A stretch of 5,128 nt of DNA from Pseudomonadota bacterium. Lineage in GTDB: Bacteria > Pseudomonadota > Alphaproteobacteria > Acetobacterales > Acetobacteraceae. The notes beneath the pieces were generated by a model. The model saw nothing but the letters and a program-made list of their open reading frames with translations. It was not told where the DNA came from and did no database searches. The first letter of the stretch is position 1, and every line of letters starts with the position of its first letter. The stretch is from contig JAKCCP010000287.1 in assembly GCA_021841985.1 (NCBI GenBank), positions 1-5,128 of the forward strand, given 5' to 3'. Below, piece by piece: positions 1-5,128 of this stretch. A program made the translations under genes and the position numbers.

Positions 1-1
1 G

Positions 2-964
2 ATCTCGACCGGGACGGATACCGGCGGCTCGATCCGCCAGCCGGCGTCGTTCTGCGGCATCGCCGGCATGAAGCCGACCTATGGCCGCTGCTCGCGCTTT
101 GGCATCATCGCCTTTGCCTCGTCCCTCGATCAGGCCGGGCCGATGGCGCGCAATGTCGAGGATTGCGCCATCCTGCTCACCGCCATGGCCGGGTTCGACC
201 CCAAGGACAGCACCTCGGCCGACCGACCCGTTCCCGATTTCCATGCCGCCTGCACGCGCGGCGTCACAGGCTTGCGGATCGGCGTGCCAAAGGAATACGC
301 CGCCCCCGGCATGCCGGACGAGATCGCCGCCCTCTGGCAAGCGGGGCGCGACTGGCTGCGCGCGGCGGGGGCGGAACTGGTCGAGATCTCGCTCCCGCAC
401 AGCGAATACGCGCTCGCGACCTATTACATCGTCGCCCCGGCGGAGTGCTCCTCCAATCTCGCGCGCTATGACGGGGTGCGCTTCGGCCGGCGCGAGGACG
501 GCGCCGATCTGATCGAGATGTATGAGCGCACCCGCGCCGCTGGTTTCGGCGCGGAGGTCAAGCGGCGCATCCTGATCGGAACCTACGTGCTCTCGGCCGG
601 GTATTACGACGCCTATTATCTCCGCGCGCAGAAGGTTCGCTCGCTCATTCTCGGTGATTTCACCGCCGCCTTCGCCCGGTGTGACGCGATCCTGACGCCG
701 ACCGCGCCCTCGGCCGCCTTCGCCCAGGGCGAGAAAATGGATGATCCGGTCAAGATGTATCTGAACGACATCTACACCGTCCCGGCCAGCCTCGCCGGGC
801 TGCCGGCGATGTCGGTGCCGGTCGGGCTCAACCAGGAGGGTCTGCCGCTCGGCTTGCAGGTGATCGGCAGGCCGTTCGACGAGGAAACCGTGTTCGCCGT
901 CGCCGACAAAATCGAGAAGGCGGCGGGATTTTCGGCGCGGCCGGCGCTCCGCGCGGGGGGCTGA
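2..964 (+). CDS. gatA: Glu-tRNA(Gln)/Asp-tRNA(Asn) amidotransferase subunit A, 5'-truncated by window edge
   Basis: GatA is the amidase subunit of GatCAB. It hydrolyses glutamine and sends the ammonia to GatB for amidation of mischarged Glu-tRNA(Gln) or Asp-tRNA(Asn) in the cytoplasm. The frame is open from base 2 and gives 320 visible residues; the family is about 485-495 residues, so roughly the first 170 are outside the window, including the catalytic Lys and the Gly/Ser-rich loop with the cis-Ser. The visible part begins in the amidase-signature region: [13 protein letters not shown] (bases 11-49) carries the nucleophilic Ser, codon 29-31. It is followed by the GatA hallmarks [31 protein letters not shown] and DPKDSTS. 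Further on come [20 protein letters not shown] and [20 protein letters not shown], near-consensus for GatA rather than for general amidases. The ATG at 68 lies inside the conserved GLKPTYGR block and is not the start. There is no frameshift. The TGA at 962-964 is one base from gatB. Confidence 0.97.
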   Translation: MSTGTDTGGSIRQPASFCGIAGMKPTYGRCSRFGIIAFASSLDQAGPMARNVEDCAILLTAMAGFDPKDSTSADRPVPDFHAACTRGVTGLRIGVPKEYAAPGMPDEIAALWQAGRDWLRAAGAELVEISLPHSEYALATYYIVAPAECSSNLARYDGVRFGRREDGADLIEMYERTRAAGFGAEVKRRILIGTYVLSAGYYDAYYLRAQKVRSLILGDFTAAFARCDAILTPTAPSAAFAQGEKMDDPVKMYLNDIYTVPASLAGLPAMSVPVGLNQEGLPLGLQVIGRPFDEETVFAVADKIEKAAGFSARPALRAGG

Positions 965-968
965 GATG
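955..968 (+). promoter_or_regulatory. gatA stop / gatB start junction with G-rich ribosome binding site
   Basis: The gatA stop TGA (962-964), one spacer base and the gatB ATG (966-968) give TGAgATG. A run of six G (955-960) inside the last gatA codons ends five bases before the ATG and can serve as a purine-rich, non-canonical ribosome binding site. The geometry suggests translational coupling, which would help keep the two subunits stoichiometric; the coupling is inferred, the layout is seen. Confidence 0.6.
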
Positions 969-2417
969 ACCTACACGATCGAGGGCAAAACCGGCCCCTG
1001 GGAACTCGTCATCGGGCTCGAAGTCCACGCCCAGGTGATTTCCGAGGCCAAACTTTTCAGCGGCGCCGCGACCAGCTTCGGCGCCGCGCCCAACCATCAG
1101 GTGAGCTTCGTCGATGCCGCCTTTCCCGGCATGCTGCCGGTGATCAATCGCGAATGCGTGGCGCAAGCCGTCCGCACCGGGCTCGGCCTCGATGCCGAAA
1201 TCCATCTGGAGAGCCGCTTCGATCGGAAAAACTATTTCTATGCCGATCTCCCGGCCGGCTATCAGATCAGCCAGTATCAGCACCCGATCGTCGGGCGCGG
1301 CGTGATCGAGATCGAACGCGCCGACGGTTCGATCCGCGCGATCGGCATCACCCGCCTCCATCTCGAACAGGATGCCGGCAAATCGCTGCATGATCAGCAT
1401 CCTTCCAAAACCTATATCGATCTCAACCGCGCCGGGGTCGCGCTGATGGAGATCGTGAGCGAGCCCGATCTCCGCAGCCCCGAGGAAGCCGGCGCGTACC
1501 TCCGCAAGCTTCGCACCATTCTGCGCTATCTCGGCACCTGCGACGGCAACATGGATGAGGGTTCGATGCGCGCCGACGTCAATGTCTCGGTGCGCAAGGC
1601 GGGAGAGCCGTTCCGCACCCGCTGCGAGGTCAAAAACGTCAATTCGGTGCGCTTCGTCATGCAGGCGATCGAGGCCGAGGCGCGGCGCCAGATCGCGGTC
1701 TGGGAAGAAGGCGGCGTCGTCTCGCAGGAAACCCGGCTTTTCGAGCCGGCGCGCGGCATCACGCGGAGCATGCGGAGCAAGGAAGACGCGCATGATTACC
1801 GCTATTTCCCCGACCCCGATCTTCTGCCGCTGATCCTCGATCCCGCCTGGGTCGAGGCCTTGCGCGCCGGTCTTCCGGAATTGCCGGACGCCAAGAAGCG
1901 CCGCTTCATGGCCGAATACGGGCTTCCCGCCTATGATGCCGGGGTGCTCGTCGCCGAGCAGGCGAGCGCCGAGTATTACGAGGCGGTGGCGCGCGGGCGC
2001 GATGGCAAATTCGCCGCCAACTGGGTGATCGGCGATCTGTTCGCGGCGCTGAACCGCACCGGGCGCGCGATCGAGACCTCGCCGGTCTCGCCGGCGGCGC
2101 TCGGCGCCTTGCTCGATCTGATGACCGACGGCACGATCAATGGCCGCATCGCGAAAGACGTGTTCGAGGAGATGGTGGCGAGTGGTGATCCGCCGGGCGA
2201 GATCGTCGCGCGCAAAAATCTGCGCCAGGTGACCGATACCGGCGCGATCGAGCAGGCGGTCGCCGGCGTGCTCGCCGCGAACGCCGACAAGGTCGCCGAC
2301 TACAAGGCGGGAAAAGACAAACTCTTCGGCTTTTTCGTCGGCCAGGTGATGAAGGCGATGGCCGGGAAGGGCAATCCCGCGCTCGTCAACGATGTTTTGC
2401 GCCGCCATCTCGCCTGA
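966..2417 (+). CDS. gatB: Asp-tRNA(Asn)/Glu-tRNA(Gln) amidotransferase subunit B
   Basis: GatB is the tRNA-binding and kinase/transamidase subunit of GatCAB: it phosphorylates the Glu or Asp on the mischarged tRNA with ATP and amidates it with ammonia from GatA. The product is complete at 483 residues, normal for the family (about 475-500). The N-terminal catalytic cradle (about 1-295) contains GLEVHAQV (17-24; Glu19 and His21 match the metal-binding pair of this family), [23 protein letters not shown] (87-103), HLEQDAGK (132-139), the family signature [17 protein letters not shown] (152-168), [24 protein letters not shown] and [10 protein letters not shown] through [14 protein letters not shown] (276-289). 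A helical domain follows, then a YqeY-like tRNA-binding tail (about 405-483) ending in [20 protein letters not shown]. The ATG at 966 leaves a usual-length leader before [10 protein letters not shown]. The Ala in GVALMEIV instead of Pro is typical of alphaproteobacteria. No key residue appears to be lost. Confidence 0.98.
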   Translation: MTYTIEGKTGPWELVIGLEVHAQVISEAKLFSGAATSFGAAPNHQVSFVDAAFPGMLPVINRECVAQAVRTGLGLDAEIHLESRFDRKNYFYADLPAGYQISQYQHPIVGRGVIEIERADGSIRAIGITRLHLEQDAGKSLHDQHPSKTYIDLNRAGVALMEIVSEPDLRSPEEAGAYLRKLRTILRYLGTCDGNMDEGSMRADVNVSVRKAGEPFRTRCEVKNVNSVRFVMQAIEAEARRQIAVWEEGGVVSQETRLFEPARGITRSMRSKEDAHDYRYFPDPDLLPLILDPAWVEALRAGLPELPDAKKRRFMAEYGLPAYDAGVLVAEQASAEYYEAVARGRDGKFAANWVIGDLFAALNRTGRAIETSPVSPAALGALLDLMTDGTINGRIAKDVFEEMVASGDPPGEIVARKNLRQVTDTGAIEQAVAGVLAANADKVADYKAGKDKLFGFFVGQVMKAMAGKGNPALVNDVLRRHLA

Positions 2418-2429
2418 CCCCCGAGCATG
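2415..2429 (+). promoter_or_regulatory. gatB stop / TRAP permease start junction, no clear Shine-Dalgarno
   Basis: The gatB TGA (2415-2417) and the permease ATG (2427-2429) are separated by nine bases, CCCCCGAGC, exactly three codons, so both genes share one reading phase. The spacer and the last gatB codons hold no GGAG-like stretch; at best CCGAG gives a very weak match, so initiation probably relies on ribosomes finishing gatB. There is no room for a separate promoter between the genes, though one inside gatB is possible. Confidence 0.5.
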
Positions 2430-4241
2430 GCGCGCGCCCCGAGGCTCGCCCTCCGGCTGATCGAGGCCATCGCCGCGACGCTGGTTGTCGTCGAGGTCGT
2501 GATCCTCTTCGCCGGGGTCGTCGCGCGCTATGTTTTCGCGGCGCCGCTGTTGTGGTCGGATGAACTCGCCGGGGCTCTCTTTTTGTGGCTCGCGATGCTC
2601 GGCGCCGCGATCGCCCTCTGGCGGGGCGAGCATATGCGCCTTGCGACCCTGGTCGGGCTGGCGTCGCCACGGTGGCGGGCGCGGATGGAAGTCTTGGCGA
2701 ACGCCATCGTCATGGTGTTCGTGCTCGAAATCATCGGCCCCGCCTATGCCTATACGATCACCCAATGGCCGGTCACCAGCCCGGCGCTGGAATTTTCCGA
2801 TGGCCTCCGCGTCGCCGCCCTCGTCGTCGGGGCGGGTCTGATGCTCCTGATCGCGGCGTTTCGCCTGTTCGACGCGGGTGGCTGGCGGGGGGGCTTGGCG
2901 GCGCTCGCGATGATCGCCTTGGCCGCCCTCGCGCTCATCCCGCTGCATCCGCTGTTTCTCGCGCTCGGCAACGGCAATCTGGTTCTCTTCTTCGTCGGTC
3001 TGGTTGCCTTTTCGGTGGCGATCGGGGTGCCGATCGCCTTTGCCTTCGGCATCGCCACACTCAGCTATCTCGCGCTGACCACGCATATCCCGCTCGGCAT
3101 CGTGGTCAGCCGGATGGATGGCGGCATGTCGGGGATGGTGCTGCTCGCGGTGCCGCTGTTCATTTTTCTCGGGCTCCTGATCGAGATGACCGGGCTCGCG
3201 CGGGCGATGATCGATTTTCTCGCGGGTCTCCTCGGCCATGTCCGCGGCGGCCTCGCTTATGTGCTGATCGTCGCGATGTATCTGGTCTCGGGCATTTCCG
3301 GCTCGAAAGCCGCCGACATGGCGGCGGTGGCGCCGGCCCTGTTTCCGGAAATGCGGGCGCGCGGCGCGCGGCCGGGCCAGCTCGTCGCCCTCCTCGCCGC
3401 CTCGGGCGCGATGGCCGAGACGATCCCGCCGAGCCTGGTGCTGATCACCATCGGCTCGGTCACCGGGGTATCCATCGCCGGCCTCTTCAATGGCGGTGTT
3501 CTGCCCGCCGCCTTGGGCGCGCTCGGCCTCGCCGGGGTGGTGTTTTTCGAGGCGCGCGGCGAGACTCTCGCCGCCGTTCCCCGGGTGGCGCGGCGCGAGG
3601 TCGCGCGCCGTTTCGTGATCGCCCTGCCGGCGCTGGTGCTGCCGTTCCTGATCCGGGCGGCGGTGGTCGATGGCATCGCGACCGCGACCGAGGTCTCCAC
3701 CGTCGGCGTCGTCTATGCCATTCTCGCCGGGCTGTTTCTCTATCGCCGGTTCGATCTTCGCCGGCTTGGCGCGATTCTGGTCGAGACCGCGTCGCTCTCG
3801 GGGGCGATCCTCTTCATCATCGGCACCGCGACGGCGATGGGCTGGGCGCTGACCCAATCCGGCTTCGCGCGCGCCCTGGTCGCCGCGGTCACCGCCATGC
3901 CGGGCGGGCGGGCGGGATTTTTCGCCGCCTCCATCGCCGCCTTCGCGGTGCTCGGCTCGGTTCTGGAGGGAATTCCGGCGATCATCCTGTTCGGCCCGCT
4001 GCTCTTTCCCGCCGCCCGCGCCCTCCACATCGCCGAAATCCATTACGCCATCGTCGTCGTGCTGGCGATGGGGCTCGGCCTCTTCGCGCCGCCCTTCGGG
4101 GTTGGCTTCTATGCCGCCTGCGCGATCGGAAAAGTGTCCCCGGACGCGGCGATCGCGCGCATCTGGACCTATCTCGGGGTTCTCTTGGTGGCGGTGGTGC
4201 TGGTCGCGGCGTTTCCGGCGCTCTCGCTCGGCTGGCGGTGA
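2427..4241 (+). CDS. TRAP transporter permease, fused small (DctQ) and large (DctM) subunits
   Basis: This inner-membrane protein of 604 residues is the permease of a tripartite ATP-independent periplasmic (TRAP) transporter, which uses an ion gradient to import a substrate, usually an organic acid, delivered by a periplasmic binding protein. Residues 1-150 are the DctQ part: four hydrophobic helices (about 12-34, 45-63, 90-110, 126-147) with ARYVF, LLWSDELAG and WRGEHMRL, the standard DctQ pattern. A hydrophobic stretch (155-181) is probably the linking helix seen in fused QM permeases. Residues 184-604 are DctM: AVPLFIFLGLLIEMTG (241-256), SGISGSKAADMAAV (288-301), LFPEMRARGA, ASGAMAETIPPSLVLITIGS (325-344), TATEVSTVGVVYA (419-431), LEGIPAIILFGPLLFP (513-528) and GLFAPPFGVGFYAACAIG (551-568). 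The SGSKAAD and APPFGVGFYAACAIG forms mark a DctM subfamily differing from the DctM/SiaM consensus. The ATG at 2427 gives the expected short lead before the first helix. No DctP gene is in the window, so the substrate is unknown. Confidence 0.95.
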   Translation: MARAPRLALRLIEAIAATLVVVEVVILFAGVVARYVFAAPLLWSDELAGALFLWLAMLGAAIALWRGEHMRLATLVGLASPRWRARMEVLANAIVMVFVLEIIGPAYAYTITQWPVTSPALEFSDGLRVAALVVGAGLMLLIAAFRLFDAGGWRGGLAALAMIALAALALIPLHPLFLALGNGNLVLFFVGLVAFSVAIGVPIAFAFGIATLSYLALTTHIPLGIVVSRMDGGMSGMVLLAVPLFIFLGLLIEMTGLARAMIDFLAGLLGHVRGGLAYVLIVAMYLVSGISGSKAADMAAVAPALFPEMRARGARPGQLVALLAASGAMAETIPPSLVLITIGSVTGVSIAGLFNGGVLPAALGALGLAGVVFFEARGETLAAVPRVARREVARRFVIALPALVLPFLIRAAVVDGIATATEVSTVGVVYAILAGLFLYRRFDLRRLGAILVETASLSGAILFIIGTATAMGWALTQSGFARALVAAVTAMPGGRAGFFAASIAAFAVLGSVLEGIPAIILFGPLLFPAARALHIAEIHYAIVVVLAMGLGLFAPPFGVGFYAACAIGKVSPDAAIARIWTYLGVLLVAVVLVAAFPALSLGWR

Positions 4242-4357
4242 TGGGGCTGTCGTGCGGGGCTGCCTTGCCGGGCGGCGGCCTTGCGGGATGGGTGGTTTGG
4301 CGGGATGCTGGCCGCAAGCGAAGAACGAGGCGCCCATGCGCCGGGTGAGGTGAGGAC
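4242..4357 (+). other. Intergenic gap between TRAP permease and acyl-CoA dehydrogenase genes
   Basis: These 116 bases are G-rich and hold no recognisable conserved gene. No hairpin followed by a T run is present, so I see no intrinsic terminator, and no convincing -35/-10 pair. The gap does contain an 8-base direct repeat GCGGGATG (4283-4290 and 4300-4307), an inverted pair CTTGCGG/CCGCAAG (4280-4286 and 4312-4318) and a compact GC hairpin (4329-4342). A 35-codon reading frame starts on the last base of the permease stop (ATG 4241-4243, stop 4346-4348), with a product rich in Gly and Arg that I do not recognise. Read-through transcription into the next gene is likely but inferred. Confidence 0.6.
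4344..4355 (+). promoter_or_regulatory. Ribosome binding site of the acyl-CoA dehydrogenase gene
   Basis: GGTGAGGTGAGG carries two tandem GAGG cores. The first (4347-4350) ends seven bases before the ATG at 4358, a good spacing; the second (4352-4355) is only two bases away and is too close. This purine-rich site decides the start at 4358, because an in-frame TGA at 4346-4348 excludes any start further upstream. It is the most canonical Shine-Dalgarno sequence of the window. Confidence 0.75.
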
Positions 4358-5128
4358 ATGCAGGCGTTCCGTTTCGATGCGATCGATCTGCCGCAAGAGG
4401 CCATCGCGGCGCGGGCGCGGGTGCGCGCGTTTCTCGCCGAGGAGCAGACGCGGCGCGATTTCGTCGCCTATCGCAATTCCTGGAACAGCTTCGATCCCGA
4501 TTTCAGCCGCCGCGCCGGCGCCGCCGGGTTGATCGGCGTCACCTGGCCCGGCGAGTATGGCGGCGGCGCGCAATCCTCGCTCGTCCGTTTCGTCATCACC
4601 GCCGAGATGCTGGCGGCGGGCGCCCCGTGCGGCGCCCATTGGATCGCCGACCGCCAATCCGGGCCGCAAATCCTCCGCCATGGCAGCGCCCGCGCGCGGC
4701 GGGAAATCCTCCCGCGCATCGTCGCCGGGGAATGCTATTTCGCGATCGGCATGAGCGAGCCCAATTCCGGCTCCGACCTCGCCGCGGTGCGCACCAGTGC
4801 TAAGCGCGACGGCGATGAGTGGGTGATCAACGGCCAGAAAATCTGGACCTCCAACGCCCATCGCGCGCATTATCTGATCGCGCTCACCCGCACCGGCGAG
4901 GCCGGGCCCGACCGCCATGGCGGTCTCACCCAATTCATCGTCGATCTCGCGCGCCCCGGCGTCACCGTGCGGCCGATCCGCAACCTCGCCGGCGGGCATG
5001 AATTCAACGAGGTGTTTTTCGACGATTACCGTGTGCCCGACGATAGGCGGGTCGGCGGCGTCGGCGAGGGCTGGCGGATGGTGACCTCCGAACTCGCCTT
5101 CGAGCGCTCCGGGCCGGATCGCTTTCTC
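4358..5128 (+). CDS. Acyl-CoA dehydrogenase family protein, 3'-truncated by window edge
   Basis: This is a flavoenzyme that would oxidise an acyl-CoA to the trans-2-enoyl-CoA, passing electrons to electron-transfer flavoprotein. The frame is open to the right edge and gives 257 residues of a family usually near 380-400, so the C-terminal helical domain is mostly missing. Residues 1 to about 125 form the helical N-terminal domain, with VTWPGEYGGG (61-70) and HWIADRQSGPQILRHGS (94-110). The beta domain holds GMSEPNSGSDLAA (131-143), which fits the family's first signature pattern, and INGQKIWTSNAHR (157-169), where Trp163 and Thr164 lie at the usual flavin-contact site. GGHEFNEVFFDDYRVPDD (212-229) precedes the C-terminal domain. 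Glu249 in LAFERSG sits where isovaleryl-CoA dehydrogenase has its catalytic Glu, but the alternative site further C-terminal is not visible. It is preceded by a good ribosome binding site and lies 116 bases after the permease gene, probably co-transcribed. The acyl substrate cannot be assigned; short, branched or aromatic acyl-CoA are all possible. Confidence 0.95.
   Translation, partial: MQAFRFDAIDLPQEAIAARARVRAFLAEEQTRRDFVAYRNSWNSFDPDFSRRAGAAGLIGVTWPGEYGGGAQSSLVRFVITAEMLAAGAPCGAHWIADRQSGPQILRHGSARARREILPRIVAGECYFAIGMSEPNSGSDLAAVRTSAKRDGDEWVINGQKIWTSNAHRAHYLIALTRTGEAGPDRHGGLTQFIVDLARPGVTVRPIRNLAGGHEFNEVFFDDYRVPDDRRVGGVGEGWRMVTSELAFERSGPDRFL

Noticed and set aside
68..70. ATG at 68 as the start of gatA
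   Set aside because: The frame is open to the window edge and the upstream residues contain the conserved nucleophile motif [12 protein letters not shown], so this Met is internal.
4281..4309. Promoter with TTGCGG and GATGCT spaced 17 bases
   Set aside because: The -35-like box is a partial match and the -10-like box lacks the key bases of TATAAT. In GC-rich DNA this level of match is expected by chance.
828..4337. Minus-strand reading frame of 1169 codons as a gene
   Set aside because: It lies in exact antisense register to gatB and the permease gene, both with clear family motifs. Its product is a low-complexity Arg/Asp/Glu/His-rich chain with no recognisable domain.
2585..4348. Plus-strand reading frame of 587 codons overlapping the TRAP permease gene
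   Set aside because: It is the shifted frame of the permease gene. Its product is Arg-, Gly- and Ala-rich without domains, while the permease frame carries all DctQ and DctM motifs.
4242..4357. Intrinsic terminator after the permease gene
   Set aside because: The inverted pair 4280-4286/4312-4318 has only a seven-base stem with a 25-base loop, the hairpin 4329-4342 has five pairs, and neither is followed by a T run.
4169..4999. Minus-strand reading frame of 276 codons as a gene
   Set aside because: It is the antisense register of the acyl-CoA dehydrogenase gene and the end of the permease gene, explained by the same avoidance of TTA, CTA and TCA, and shows no family motif.

Overview
The window looks like a chromosomal segment of a high-GC (roughly two thirds G+C by eye) alphaproteobacterium. 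The GatB sequence is the best pointer: its N-terminal block and the motif [15 protein letters not shown] have the alphaproteobacterial form (Ala where many other bacteria have Pro). The codon style would fit Rhodospirillales/Acetobacteraceae, but I cannot fix family or genus from sequence alone.

All recognisable genes lie on the + strand and are tightly packed. From left to right: (1) the 3' two thirds of gatA, entering from the left edge; (2) complete gatB, starting one base after the gatA stop; (3) a fused TRAP-transporter permease (DctQ+DctM in one chain), starting 9 bases after the gatB stop and in the same reading phase; (4) a 116-base gap without a recognisable terminator or promoter; (5) the first 257 codons of an acyl-CoA dehydrogenase family gene that runs off the right edge.

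GatA and GatB are two subunits of the tRNA-dependent amidotransferase GatCAB, which turns Glu-tRNA(Gln) and/or Asp-tRNA(Asn) into the correctly charged amide form; gatC is not visible and may lie upstream. The TRAP permease would import an organic acid-type substrate, driven by an ion gradient, but needs a periplasmic binding protein (DctP type) that is not in the window. The acyl-CoA dehydrogenase oxidises an acyl-CoA thioester. An uptake plus CoA-ester catabolism unit is therefore a plausible reading of the right half, placed directly behind a translation housekeeping operon. The substrate cannot be read from the sequence.

I see no RNA gene, CRISPR array, insertion sequence, phage gene or clearly novel system. 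The points most worth a second look are the in-phase, closely spaced gatB/TRAP junction, the subfamily-specific residues of the TRAP permease, a small hairpin next to the acyl-CoA dehydrogenase ribosome binding site, and a strong excess of the palindrome CGATCG.
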